Shown: positions 35,626 to 47,935 of the stretch, piece after piece
Layout of the letters: every line of letters starts with the position of its first letter
How positions within the stretch are numbered: position 1 is the first letter of the stretch
Assembly: GCF_030272615.1 (NCBI RefSeq)
Contig: NC_081410.1
Span: 128,579,640 to 128,643,639, forward strand
DNA length: 64,000 nucleotides
Direction of reading: 5' to 3'
Origin: Cryptomeria japonica
Lineage: Eukaryota; Streptophyta; Pinopsida; Cupressales; Cupressaceae
Position numbers and translations under genes: made by a program
The notes under the pieces: generated by a model
What the model was told of the DNA's origin: nothing
The model's database searches: none
What the model saw: the letters and a program-made list of their open reading frames with translations, nothing else

Positions 35626-37121
35626 CCTGTTTTTTCCCTTGGTTGGTTTTTTTGCAATGTTTGTTTTTGATTGTGAGTTTTTCAGTTTAGATGGATGATT
35701 TTCTGAAGTAAAAAATGTAAGCACAACACAAAAAGTACAACCATTTTGCCTAATCTAACAAAAAGTGTATGTTCTGCGAGGATGTGTTCAAATCCCCAAT
35801 GTTTTAACAGGTTTGGATACGAATAATACACTTCAGAAAGACTCTTTATTCAAAGGTCATAAATAATATCATAGCCCACTAGTCTTGATACTTTGTCAGC
35901 TCAAACAGCCGTATCACCCCCTAGAGGGTGCCCATTTTTTTGCCTTTTGCCAGAAATTAACCCAAAGTGAATTGCTTCACAACTGAGTAGTTATCTTGGG
36001 AGATATATGGTGAGTAATCTTGGGGGCAGATTATTCCCCACCCTTGCACTATGATGTTATAAATGTCTGGTTACTGACTCAGTTCAAAGTTTCTATTTCT
36101 ATGGCTCGTAATCAGGCTTCCTATTTGGCCGTCAGTGATAAACTCCCTTAGGAGGCTTCCCAACCTTTAGAAAAAAGGCTTTACACATCTCAAGGATACT
36201 GGGGGAAGGCTAATCGTTGCGTGCAACCGTTGAAAAGGACTTTCATCTCCTTCCACTTTTGATTATAGTGGGTTGGAATACTTGGTGTTAAAGTCGTTCC
36301 CCACTTAGGTCGTTCCCTTCACAATGGCCATAAACAGCTTTAAGCATTGATTTCAACTCCTCGAGAAGGCAGACCTGCTAAAGGATGTAAATGCTTGAAG
36401 GAAAGAAAGTTTTTTAAGAGAGGTCTAGCTTTTTGATCACCCAGTTAAGGGGAGAGCATATACCTTCCTCTTTTAATACAAGGCAATCAAATTTCTTTTT
36501 AAGCCTTCAATTTAGTGATTTGCTAACCTCTACTTGGAGATGTTGCTCCAAGAAAAGCATGGTGTTCCTTTTAGTTTCTCAAAGCAATGATTATTTAATC
36601 TAGTGAAAGAATCTGGTCAACAAAGCAAAATTATCGATGTGGTCAACAAAAGAAAATCGAAAAAGGGGAATAACTTCCCTCTTTTGATTTTGAACAAAAC
36701 TTTGTAAATGAGGTTCTTTCCTTTGCAAAATTTTAAAATGAATCCTTTTATACACCAAAGGATGGTGAGGTTATTTTTAGAGCTATGTTTGCAAAAAGAA
36801 AAGTTTGTGTTGTTCTTTTTAGAGCCTAAAATAAAGGTTTTCTCCTATGAAAGAAAGAAAATTTCTGATAGTGGTTCTTTTTATAGCCTAAAAACAAGGT
36901 GAGTTCAATTTTAGGAAACGAAAATCAAATTTTAAACTAACATAGGTAAGTTAGTAAAAATCTAACTATCTTGATCCTAAGACGAAGCTCCCATCTGCAA
37001 TAAAGTTGTTAGAAACCTGCAAAATAACCAGTGAAAAGATGTTAGGTACCTCGGTGGACTTCCACAAGTCTAATTTCTAACTTTCGGTTACAATTTTTGT
37101 TTTTCTTATTTCTGTCTGTGA

Positions 37122-37405
37122 TGCGCTACAGAACAAACTGTACGCGCTACAAAATCACAGTAATGCGCTAAGATAAATCAGTGATGCGCTATACTGTCTT
37201 CGGGATGCGCTACTCTGTGTTCCAGAGACGCTACTCTATTTTTCTCCCGTGCCGAAACCTACAAGAAAAATTTGTATACTGATGCGCTAACAAATAGACT
37301 TGACGCGCTAGATGATGGACTCGATGCGCTGAATAGTGGACTGAATGCGCTAGGCTGTTAACCGGATATGCCAAACAGTTAACTCAACGCACTAATTCAT
37401 TTTTC
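37122..37405. repeat. Spaced GCGCTA motif cluster 2 in leader of B
   Basis: About eleven copies (GATGCGCTA, TACGCGCTA, AATGCGCTA and the like) at 20-30 base intervals. The cluster ends about 75 bp from the LTR. Spacers are unrelated to cluster 1. Confidence 0.85.
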
Positions 37406-37460
37406 CCGCGTACCTACAAAAGGGGTTAAATAAAAAAAATGATTTGATATATGGGGTGAT

Positions 37461-37478
37461 GCCCCATGGTGGGCACCA
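37461..37478 (-). promoter_or_regulatory. Primer-binding site of element B
   Basis: TGGTGCCCACCATGGGGC on the minus strand, four bases inside the 5' LTR. It differs from the PBS of A and D, so B uses another primer tRNA, which I cannot name with certainty. Confidence 0.75.
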
Positions 37479-37482
37479 GAAA

Positions 37483-38843
37483 TGTATGCAGGAAAAGCGG
37501 GTTGATAGAACTCATTATGTGGAAAATGAAGCTCTATGGAGCCTTGCTCACACACCCACAGGACTTCTTGGTGCAAGCTATGGAGTTATGAAGCATAACT
37601 CAGCTTCCCAAGGATGGTTCCATGGTTCTCTATCTTGCACGGTCCCTCAAACCAATGTTTTTGCTCTCAGATCACTGAGCAAAATGGTTTAGGGATGGCA
37701 AATGCAAGAATGAGGGATGCTTTTGTTGATTTTAATATGAGATGCATCCTAAGCTATGCATGATTCTAGAAATGCAATAAACTAATTATAAGATGACAAG
37801 GTTAGTAAACAAACTATCCTAGCATGCTATATTAGTTAATGATTTAAGCTAATGATAATAGAAATACTCTAAAATGCATATTAGATTAATTTCTATTTTA
37901 AAGAGAGGCTAAATGATGAGCATATATGAAATGAAAGCTTGAATGTATTTGAGCATAAGTATGATACTACAAACTTGGATGATGAGAATGGAGGAATGAG
38001 AGCTCTATTTATAGCAAAAATAGGGCAATGGATGGCCAGGATTGAAAGGTTTAATCAAGGGTTGAGTTTGAAAGTTGGGAATCCATGTTTGCAATTGGCA
38101 CCAATGAAATGGTGACAAATGTCAACATAAGACTGGTTGAGAGAAGGGGTTGGAGACATTAAATGCCTGAGAAGACCTCATGGTTACCTTAGGGGGTAAG
38201 GGTTAAGGTTATCCAATGGATAAAGGTTTTATCCAAAGGATAAACTCTTGTGCAAAGGATTAAGGATAACATGGTCAAAGCAATAAATGCTTGATGAGAC
38301 CCTTGGGTAACCATTAATGGTTTGGGAGACTTTCAAAGTTAAGTGGTTGAAGCCTTTAAGGGTTTTCAAAGACTTTGAGGGTTTGAGAAGTGACTTCCCC
38401 TTGCTTAGGGATGTGACAAAGTTTAGGAGATGGGTTAGGTTAATTTAGAAGTGATTAGAAGAGTCTAGAAGGGGGGTTAGGAATAGGGTTTAGGAAGCAA
38501 GTGGGAGATGTAGGATTTTGCAAGTGGATGGAGGGATAATAGGATTTTAATTCAATTTGGTTGTAATTTGGGGAAATCAAATAAATTAGATTTATTTAAT
38601 TTAGGATAAAATATTTAATTGAATTTGAATTTAATTAAAAGTGGATAGAAGGGATTTAATTGAATAAAATGATTTATTCATTAAATGTCAAAAGAGGCCT
38701 AGTGAATTTAATTTAAATAAATTGAGTAATTTACTTAATTTAAATAGAGGAATGTGGGTGATTTAATTAAATTGGATTTAATTAAATAGAGAAATGAACA
38801 TAAAATATTTATTTAGGAATATGGTCATTTTTATACGTCTACA
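37483..38843 (-). repeat. 5' LTR of element B
   Basis: Complete LTR of 1361 bp, TGTAGACGTATAAAAATG to CCTGCATACA on the minus strand. TATA decamer CTATAAATAG at 38005-38014. TSD ATATG follows at 38844-38848. A frame of 82 codons at 37444-37692 is not conserved in the sister LTR and is not a gene. Confidence 0.95.
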
Positions 38844-38848
38844 ATATG

Positions 38849-39924
38849 TAAGTATCTAGTAGATCTAGCCTCAAATCAATAGAGATAAAGTTTAGAATGT
38901 TGATTAGATTCACTGGTTAAAATTTAATTCCCTCTTTTTAATTTGAATTGTGAAAATGCTAAAATTAGGGTAAATGTTTGTAAATTGAAGCAATCATGCA
39001 TAAACAGTGAGCTACAATTGTCAAATGGAGCCACAAACCTGGATTTGAGAAATATGTGAGTGTTTGGATATGTTCCCAGAAGGTCAACCTAAATTTTCGA
39101 GACCAAAATGCCCATCGCTCTGGTCCTTTGAACTTCTCACCATCTAAAAGGGAATCTGTTCATCTCTGTGAATAATATCAATCCTAAAAATTGCAACTTT
39201 GTACCTATTCTTGAACACAATAGAAAAGGGGAGATGGTTGGGAATATGGGTTTTAGGTCAAACCTTTATTTTGAAATCAACCATGAGATAGAATTTAAAT
39301 GTAAATGAAATGTGGTGATAGAAATGATTTTCTTTTGAGGAAAATGCTGAAAATGTCTAAAACAAGTTAATGAAATACCTTTTTATGAAGTTTTGTTTGT
39401 CTTCACAAGGAATTAGGGGTTCATGTAGATACTCTTCATAAAACATAGAACATGAATGTCATCTCCAATGCTTGAATCATGACTTTACTTTTGCTCCAAT
39501 GCTTGAAAGAAGACCAATTGCTTTCTCACTTGAATTTGAATGAATGCTTGATTGATCGAATGTTGGTTTGATTGAATGTAGATCAAAATGAGAGGGGTAC
39601 ACCTCCTTTTATATATGCTTAGTCAAAAACAAATTAATTTTTTGACATGAGCCAACACGAGATCTAAGTTCCCACCTATTTAATGTTATCATTATGAGGC
39701 CACAAAATGGGCCCTAATTGGGAGGACTAGGGCATGGGCGCCCTAGTCCTGGCCAATTAGGGACTCAAGATAAATTTGAGGAGAAAGTGTAGGTGATGAA
39801 AATATTGAGTTTGATGCATGGTGTGAGAAGAATCAAGACTTCAATCAAGCCTTGGGGAATGAACACCGAAGCGAGGGCCCAAATGAACACAGACTTGTAA
39901 GGGAGTACGATTTAGGATGCTACA
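38849..39924 (-). repeat. 5' LTR of element C, truncated by a pre-existing deletion
   Basis: It aligns with 6365-7436 of the left C LTR; the terminal 50 bp expected at its left end are missing. It ends GGATGCTACA. Promoter-like TATATAAAA at 39606-39614 (minus strand). Confidence 0.8.
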
Positions 39925-41774
39925 AAAATATTGTATACTAACTTTTCTATTGAGAATACAACAAGTTTATATTCTGAAATGTGGTTCCTCCTAAAAGAGG
40001 TTTCCCCACTTACATTTGTGTTATGGTATACTTATTTATATATTTATAACATGTATTTCTCATTTGTTGAATTTTATTATTTTGATAAGTGTTTTTGTGT
40101 ACTTTGATCCCTTTTATTTGGTATCAAAGACTAATCACTTTAATTTTTAGGTTTTGGTAAGAAGGTTTTTTTAACTAATTTTCATTTAAGTGGGGCTTGT
40201 AGAAGGGTTTTATCTTATTCTAGAAAGAGATTGAAAGCACATCCAAAATAGAAATGAAAAATTTCTTAGGCACAAACATTAAAATTTGGAAGTTCAAGAT
40301 GGAGGATATGCTATAGTATCTACTTCTAAGATAATTATATGCTATAGTATCTAGTTCCAAGATTTATACTATTTAACAAGAATCCTAAGACAAGATGGAT
40401 GAAAAAGATAAGAGTCTCATTAGAATCTATTTAGTTGATTTAGTATTACTAATTATGTATGAAGAGATCATCAAAATTCTTATTTAAAATAAACTGATAG
40501 ATTTGTGACAAGGAAAATATATCATCTCATTAATTATTCAAATATAGTGCATACTTTATATTTTAAACATATTTTAGTGACTTTATATCAAGACTAAAAG
40601 TATTTAACTATCATATAATAAGATATACAATGTGTTCTCTTTCTTAATTTCTCTTTATATATTTATGTCTAAATAGTTGTATAATCTACATATTTAATAT
40701 ACATTTCTATCATCTTGTGAAAAAAGGTATCTCTCAAAACAAACATAGAATTTGGATCTAGATAATGATGGGTTCCAATATTGTTTTAGCTTGTTGGAGC
40801 TATTATAAATGGCTTTGAAATTAACAAAACCAACTCTAAAAGTAAATAAAACTAGTTATATATTAAACCAAATACCAAATTTTTGCATAGTCACAACCTT
40901 TATGATTTAGTGTAGAAAATGATGGTTTCTACCACCTATTCCTATAATTTTGAGCATATTATCTAAAGAGTTTGAGTCAAAATTTAATAATTTTATCCAC
41001 ATACTATTGTTAAAATGCCCAATTTACTAATTTAAAGATGCTTTTTACATTTTTTATTTCTTGCTAATTTGAGGAGTTAGCCACTCCAATCCAAATTCAC
41101 TAAAGAATCAACCCTTCAATATATCCATAGGAGTCTAGAACATTCTAGTTTAATTAAACCAAGCATTGCATATTAAATAAGAAGTAAACTATTATATCAT
41201 ATCTTCCAATCCTTGGACACTAAAATATGAGATACTAAACTAATAGTATCTAGTTCAATGTAAACTTATTATAGCTCAAGATGGAGGATATGGTATAGTA
41301 TCTAGTTCATACATTAAACTAATAAGTAAAATAATAACTTTACTATTATTATAGAATATCCTCCAATCCTTGGATACTAAACCAATGCCCCTATTTATGA
41401 TCAATTCAACTATTATATGAGACAATACCTCACAATCCTTCGATACTAAGAATATTATTTTTAAGTTCAATGAAAACAAAAAAGATCATTTAGAAAAATA
41501 TTCTTTTCACAATACAAGCTTAGTTTGAATGTAGAGAGAAATTTTAGTTTTTGATAGTAGCATTAGTATGCAATTTTTAGTTTTCATTATTTATGAGAAA
41601 GAAATAATCGTGATATCAATCAAGGAGTAAGGATTGACTTGGAAGGGAGTAGGTATTACTTTTTGAAGGAGAAAATACTATGGTATTTCATATTTTTAAC
41701 ATTTCATTTCAATATTTGTTTACATAAATTTAATTAATTTATATAATCATATATTAGTTTTTACTATCACATTC
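39925..41774. other. Unassigned AT-rich DNA with a Copia LTR/PBS-like remnant
   Basis: No gene is supported. At 39985-40130, text such as CCTAAAAGAGGTTTCCCCAC and then TTTGGTATCAAAGAC resembles the 3' end of a Copia LTR with an initiator-tRNA-Met PBS, but no partner is in view. A phrase like GGAGGATATGCTATAGTATCTA recurs at 40302-40323, 41282-41304 and in parts at 40345 and 41245, together with TCCAATCCTTGGA (41209, 41370), a local scattered repeat. Confidence 0.4.
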
Positions 41775-42081
41775 TTATTTAGGTTCTAGGTGTCATTATA
41801 TAGAAGTTAGTTATAATGCAACCATGTTCACCTCATTAACTTTTAGTTATTTAGGCATTTAATATTTGCACCATGCATTTAATTTATGTATTAAGGGTAG
41901 CTATACATACCCTATCATTTCTTGTATACATAAGCAAGGCCTCTCATTGTATATTACATATCCAACCATTACTCAATCAATGCACTATTATGCAAGTTAT
42001 CTTGTCATTCTCTCTTGTGGAAGCTATTTTTGTCTAGCAAAGATTCTAGGGGTGTTGAGGAGTCACCTATCTCATCCTACA
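41775..42081 (+). repeat. 5' LTR of element G (partial)
   Basis: It matches 62935-63228 from GGTTCTAGGTGTCATTA to CTCATCCTACA, with moderate divergence. The upstream 80 bases do not align with the right copy. Confidence 0.75.
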
Positions 42082-42093
42082 TGGTATTAGAGC
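42082..42093 (+). promoter_or_regulatory. Primer-binding site of element G (initiator tRNA-Met type)
   Basis: TGGTATTAGAGC, one base from the common plant Copia PBS TGGTATCAGAGC. It directly follows the LTR. Confidence 0.8.
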
Positions 42094-42277
42094 TCTAGTT
42101 CTACATACATCTTCCTAGATTTGAGAGTGATCATATGGCTTGAAGATCTTGTAGGGTGTATTTTGGGGTTTGACTGAACTCAAAGTTGAATCCGAGGAAT
42201 CAATAAAATTCAAGATTGGCTTTTATTTCATCAAATTTTGACATTTTTGTAAAATTTGTTAAGTGTTTCTAGTTTGA

Positions 42278-42290
42278 GGGGGGGGGGGGG
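42278..42290 (+). repeat. Poly-G run
   Basis: Thirteen G residues followed by TGGGG, in an otherwise AT-rich stretch. It could be a PPT-like remnant or simple slippage. Confidence 0.9.
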
Positions 42291-44689
42291 TGGGGTGTTA
42301 TTTTTGCATTAGATTTGCATTTTCTACAAGTCAAATAGAAAAAAAGATTTAGGGTTTTATTCCTAGGATCAAAAATTAATTGATTATCTATTATAGTTTG
42401 CAAATACAAAACATATCTACAAAATAATTTCTAGCCAAAGAGCATCACACGTCCATTTTTCAATAGGTTGAAGGTTGAATTTATTTCATTTTCTCATCTT
42501 CTACTTGTTGGATTGAATAATTTTTTGGGGTTTTTGTTATGTTTTGTATTTAGGGAATATATTTTACACAAATCAAATCAAACAAAACCTTTTTTATTGG
42601 AAAGATCATTTTTTCAAGTGAAAATTCAATTTTTTTAAAAATTCATTTGTTTTTCCCTTAGGTGTTGGATTTCAACTAACAAGATATCGATTGTAACAAG
42701 ATATCGATTGTAGTACCCCTCCTCGGTTGAACTTATTAGACTCATATTTCACTATTGTTACTTTCAGTGGATACATTACCATTATGTGTTATTCAGACTT
42801 ATATGACTTTATTTCATGCTTTATCTGAATATGAGATGCATACTTTATTTTCAGTATTTCAGTACTTGCAAATGGTGATAATTTATGGATTAGTGTTATG
42901 TACTGACACTTTACTTTATCTATGCAATGTGTAATTATATGTTGCGTGTCTGCGAGTGTATTGGATGCAAGGGGACGGTTTTCCTTCACTCACTCTAGTG
43001 AGACAGGGAACGTCGTGATTCTCCTTCATCGGTGTGCATGTCATGTTTTCTATATTGTATATATGCATGTGTGGTTTGGTGATACAGGATATTGTAGATA
43101 CAAGTACCAGGTAGGTACGAGGTATCGTCTCCACCTAGCTTCACAGGTATGAGCGTGCCTTATATTTGTCCGATGGAAGTGGAGGAGGTAGTAGTTGACC
43201 CTATTTTACCCTGTTACATTCTTGTGAGTCTCGTCAATTGGTCGTCCTGGTCAGTTTGTTCGGCCTTCGTATTTTGTCGTTTGACTTTTCTGGGTCTTTG
43301 CTTGGGGTTTGCTCAGTTTGTGTGTGTAGTGGATTTAATTAATTAATTAAATGTATGGAGTTATCTCATAGTTGGTATTTTTGAATTATGTATTTTATGC
43401 ATTGAGATTTTTAATTTAATTAATTAAAAGAAGTTATTAAATTAGGTTGCAAGTTGCATTGTATTAGAAATATATCTTATTTAAATTTTAGTGAAAAATA
43501 AATTAGAATAATTTCATTTATTGTTTCCTAGAATTTTAAATAATAAATGAATAAAAGAATAAATTAGAGTTAAGTATTGCTTTATTTTCCTTTTTAGGAA
43601 ATTAATTATTTAGCATGAGGAAAGAAAAGAAAAGAAAGAAAAACCAAAAAAAAAAGAAAGGGATTATGATTTTTACATATTCATTTTAATTATCTTTTTG
43701 GTGGGAGTTAGAAAAGAAAAGAAAAGAAAATTTCTTTTATTAATTATAAAATATTAGGTTTTGAAAAATAATGTGCAAACCTAAAAGTTTAGGTTAAATG
43801 GTTTATATCTTTTTCTTTTTGGGAGTTCATGGGAAGGAGGCGGCTGTGCATGAAAGGAATTCTTGAAAATTTATGGAGGCTTGTTCTTGAGAAGGTGAAG
43901 ATTTTGGAGTTGTTGGGAAGGAGGCTTGGGTTTCAGAATTGGAAGCTTGTTGAAGGATAGGATCTCTCCAACAAAGTTCTTCTAGGAAAGCTATACAGGT
44001 TGGGTGGCCTCTTCTGGTTGTTTTTAAAGAAAATATTTTATTTCTTCCCTCATTTTGAATGATGTGTGTTTTAGAAAAGAAAAATATGGATGTTTAGAAT
44101 GCGTGCAGTAGTTTTGGAATGAAGATTATGAAAGTTATTAAAAAAAAATCAGTCTATGTGTGTTAAAAATAAATTTTCAAATTTAAAACCTCTTTCTAGT
44201 TATTTCCTGTTCTCGGCCAAAATCCTTTCTTGATATTTATTTTTAGTTTTTGGAAAGAAGTTATTTCCATGAGTGTTTGTAGATTTAAAAAATTTGGAGG
44301 AATTTGGAAAAGTTATTTGGCAAAAATTCTGCCAAGATTTTTTTTACTATGCATAAAAGTTGCAAGTTTTGGGAGAAATGAGATTTGCCAGAGAAAATGT
44401 TTCCTCTTGTTTTGGTAATTGTTTCGATAATTTTGGACTGTGATTGAGTTTTTCTCTTTCCTTTACTATTTTAGAGATTTAACTAGAGATTTAATTATCT
44501 TTGTTATTTATTCTAGATGTTAGTTAAGTTTTATGTATCTTTGTATTTGACTGTTAATTTATGCAAATTACTATGGTAATAAATTTATTGGGTTATTAAA
44601 AGTTATGGCAAATGTGTGTTAATTAATTATTTTATTTGGGGGAAATTTATTTTATTTTATTTTTTGTTTGTTTGGTGTGTTGTGGGGAG

Positions 44690-44820
44690 GCAGAGCCTGC
44701 TACCCACGGTAGCAGAGGCTACCCAAAGGTAGCGGCTGCTACCATAAGGTAGTAGCGCTACCCAAGGGTAGTGGTTGCTACCGTATGGTAGCACCTACCT
44801 TGCGGTAGCCTGTAGCTACC
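44690..44820. repeat. Inverted GGTAGC/GCTACC motif cluster within H
   Basis: About a dozen GGTAG and CTACC hexamers alternate in 130 bp, giving units such as CTACCGTATGGTAG and CTACCCACGGTAGC that can fold on themselves. The GC content is far above its surroundings. Confidence 0.8.
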
Positions 44821-44884
44821 TAAAAAAATTTAAAATTATTATTTTTTTTTTAATTTTAAATTTTTATTTATTTTTATATAAGCA

Positions 44885-44938
44885 ATATATATATATATAC
44901 ATATATATACATATACATATGTATATATATATATATAC

Positions 44939-45016
<78 letters not shown>

Positions 45017-45062
45017 GTATATATATATGTATATATATGTATATATATGTATATATATATGC
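44885..45062. repeat. (TA)n microsatellite with TATATACA interruptions
   Basis: Roughly 180 bp of AT/TA dinucleotides with ACATAT and GTATAT variants. Tyr/Ile frames on both strands here are products of the repeat. Confidence 0.97.
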
Positions 45063-46504
45063 AGTTATAAACATAGATTTTTTTAAAGCATTTTGTTTAA
45101 TATTCTTTGGGTTAAAATATGAGTTCTTCATAAATTTTAGATATTGGAAATTGAAAGTTAAAGTTTCTTTTAATATGTAGATGTTATTTTTGAAAAGTAA
45201 ATTTTCAATTTAGTATGCAAATTTTATTATTGAAAATTAAATATTTTTTTTTAGTATATATATATTTTGAATATGATTTATTACATGGTTTATATTCGAA
45301 GAATATATACTCATGTAATTATATTATATTATTATATATATTTTAATTTGGAATAAAATCTAGGATATGGAAACCTTTTTAATTGGAATATTTGGATATT
45401 GTTCTCAAACATATGACTAGGGGAAAATTAATTCAATGTGATAAATTTAGCTTTTATACAATGGCAACTTGGAATTTCCTTTATGATAGAGTGTATTATC
45501 TTATTTTCTAAAATAACTTTAATTGCAAGTTATTTATGCTTTCGGCTATTTTATGAAAAGATTGCCTGTTTTAGAATCTTTGTGTTAATGATATTTTCAG
45601 TCAAGTATTATTTCGTTGCAATTTTGGTTAAGTTGTCGTCATGTTATATATGGATATACCCCTTGGTCAGGTGTTGTTGTGTAAACCTGTCGATGTGAGC
45701 CATGGTGTGTTTTATCCATTTGGTCAATCCTAGTTTACGAATAGTTTACCTTTTACTTGTTTTTGGTCAGGATTAGTTATGGTTGTCAGTTTTGCCATAG
45801 TGTTCTCATTGAGAGATAACTTTCCTGTCAGTGTTCTATGAGAGAGAGTGGCTTTCAAGCAAGGTCCACGCCCAAAGTGGATGGCAAGATAACCCCCCGA
45901 AAGTTAGTTAAGAAGTGATAACCTAATAATTGATTAGGGGGTGGGTAGCTAAAATATTAAACTAAGATAATGTGCCTCGCACATGGTTGAGTGCTTGTAT
46001 AGGCTCAGGATGTGGTGAGAAGGCCTGGAATGGCAAACCTACCACCTTTTCTTCACGAAAGGATTGGTAGGGTCCGCATGATGCTTAGATGGAGTCGGGG
46101 GTTTGGGAGAGGTTACCAGGATAACCCAGGATGGGGGTCAGGACCTATGGAATGTATGTTAACTCAATTGGTTTAACTCTTATGTATAAATGAATTATGG
46201 ATGAATAAATGCAATTGATTACTTTAATTCTTTCATTATGGAATTTAGATGCATGTGTAGGATTTATCTTAAACATTTAATTTTCCTAATTAGATGAACA
46301 ATTGGATTAACCATGGTGTTAATATAATTTACAAAGTAATCTTCATTGGTAACCCTTAGGAAATCTTGTGTTAGACTTTTGTTGTGTTACTAAATGTGCA
46401 ATTGTTATAATTAAAGCACTTATCTTTTATAAAAATAAATAAAATTCACCCTTTAGTTACCTAGTTGTGTGGTTTTCCTTTAGGGTTTCTGGTAGGGCAT
46501 TACA

Positions 46505-47935
46505 TCGACAAAAAGATGGTTCCACCAACTCCATAGTGGTGTAGGTTATTTTTGTAGTTTTTACTATTTGATAAAATTTATTGCAACCTAAAGTTAGATA
46601 TTCCATTTTGGACCTCTGAGCTCATAACTTTTTGCCATGATCTTCGATTTTCCCAATTCTTGAAGCATTGGAAAGGTATTGAGGAACTTTACCATTGTGC
46701 TCATACATCTTTTAGATTTAACTTGAGGTTTTTTTTTGTTTTTTTTTTACCATATGGTAAATTAATTGATTGCTTGGACATCCTAATTCCTAGAGAGTTT
46801 TTATCTTTTTGGAAAGGCTTGACTTGTAGCATTGATCATATCTGGCAGTTTCTATATTCATGTGATGGTTCTATCTTTGTGATTTTGAAGAATAATCATA
46901 GTTTTTAATGAGTTTAATTTCATTCTCCTTTTATCATTTTTAATTGGGGGGTCTACAAATAATGAAGAGATGGTATCATAACACACCTTATATGGCTTCA
47001 TTTGTTGCCCCACTTGTATAATCTTGTACCCAAATAGGCCTAGTTAGAAATTTTCTTGGACTTGCAAAAGGGATCATGTCTTAGGAGTTATTTATATGCA
47101 TGTAGATGATGACATATTAAAGTATTATGTTGATATTGAGTGTCCTTGTTCCCTTTGGACTAAAATTTGGGAGTTATGTGGAGATTCTGATATTCGACCA
47201 TTTCCAAATGAACCTGTTTTAGGTTGTAATGTGCCTCTTCACTTTCCATAAAGGATTCCCTATGATTTTGATACTACTAGGAGATTTTAATCTTTGGAGT
47301 AATTTGAAACTTAAAAATATGGATGAGGTTACTTCAGAGGTTCAGGTGATCTTCAAAGATAGTTGATGTACTTTTACTTCCATTGATTTCTTGTGCATGG
47401 TCATTTGAGACTTATGTTATTGCTATTCATCAAAACCATCATTGTCTTTTAGATTTAGAGGACACATTTGAGGGGTTATCTCCCTTCTTTTATGATAGAC
47501 ATTGCATTCCTATTGTCAAATTGTATTCATCTTTGGAGCTTGTCCAATATCAATTTCTACATAGCTCTAGTTTGTCACCTTCTTCATTGACTAAGCATGT
47601 ACTTGATTGAATTGTGGCATCATCATATTTCATAGAAAATGAGACACATGAGTATTTTTTAGAGGCCCATCATCATAATTCTTCTTGCTTCCATCTTTCA
47701 AAGTATATCTTCAATGAGGAGCATTCTTGCATTTATACTTGGTGTTTTTCTTCATAAAGGGAGAAATTTGTTTGTATGCATTGGATCATGTTTAGCTTTT
47801 AGAGAATTACCTTTTTTTGTAGGAGATTATGCATTATGGGGCAATTATTTGTCTCTCTCTTACCCTCTCATAGGGGGATATTGATCTTTGTGATGGATTA
47901 AATAGCTCTTGGGGGAATTGATGAGACTTCCATAT
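46505..47935 (+). other. Internal sequence of G between H and F (no supported gene)
   Basis: Short broken frames (for example 46660-46908 and 47383-47610) have no recognisable domain, and no CCHC or RT motif is visible. AT content is high and poly-T runs are common. Confidence 0.5.

Larger units (their letters stand above)
34344..37482 (-). other. 5' leader of element B
   Basis: 3.1 kb between LTR and gag, without a supported gene. Two clusters of spaced GCGCTA motifs flank its middle. The part nearest gag includes AT-rich, open but featureless stretches. Homology to the leader of E is patchy: motifs and short blocks are kept while intervening sequence differs. Confidence 0.7.
10941..38843 (-). 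mobile_element. Element B: complete Tat-like Ty3 retrotransposon inserted into C, interrupted by A
   Basis: The LTR pair is 10941-12016 plus 24695-25000 (split by A) and 37483-38843. Flanking ATATG at 10936-10940 and 38844-38848 is a perfect TSD. On the minus strand the order is 5' LTR, PBS, 3.1-kb leader, gag-PR-G-patch-RT-RNase H-INT, a 1.9-kb 3' region with tandem repeats, PPT, 3' LTR. Without A it is about 15.2 kb. The second, extra RNase H and the absence of a chromodomain point to the Tat lineage of plant Ty3 elements. Confidence 0.95.
6313..39924 (-). mobile_element. Element C: decayed gag-only retrotransposon, interrupted by B (which contains A)
   Basis: The two flanks 6313-7436 and 38849-39924 are diverged copies of one LTR, and the internal remains at 7437-10940 align with the gag-only element D. 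Without B the element is about 5.7 kb. The PPT next to the 3' LTR, and the LTR terminus starting TGTAGCATCCTAAA on the minus strand, match D and A. No convincing TSD is seen (AATGA before 6313, AAAAT after 39924), which fits great age or recombination between elements. Confidence 0.75.
42709..46504. mobile_element. Insertion H: probable 3.8-kb solo LTR
   Basis: The ends TGTAGTACCC and GGGCATTACA form an imperfect inverted repeat of the TG...CA type. They are flanked by TCGAT (42704-42708) and TCGAC (46505-46509), a near-perfect 5-bp TSD. No internal direct repeat of the ends, PBS, PPT or coding region is seen. That fits a solo LTR left by LTR-LTR recombination of an element with very long LTRs. 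A non-autonomous element with short termini is the alternative. The interior carries a GGTAGC palindrome cluster and a long TA tract. Confidence 0.6.

Noticed and set aside
35255..37405. CRISPR array
   Set aside because: The repeat is only six to eight bases, spacing varies and the context is a plant retrotransposon leader.
37444..37692. 82-codon ORF at the B LTR/leader border
   Set aside because: Starts in leader, runs into LTR and is not kept in the other LTR.
40118..40132. Full Copia element starting with PBS-like TTTGGTATCAAAGAC
   Set aside because: No paired LTR, PPT or coding region found downstream.
44775..45131. Tyr/Ile-rich ORFs on both strands
   Set aside because: Translation of the (TA)n microsatellite.
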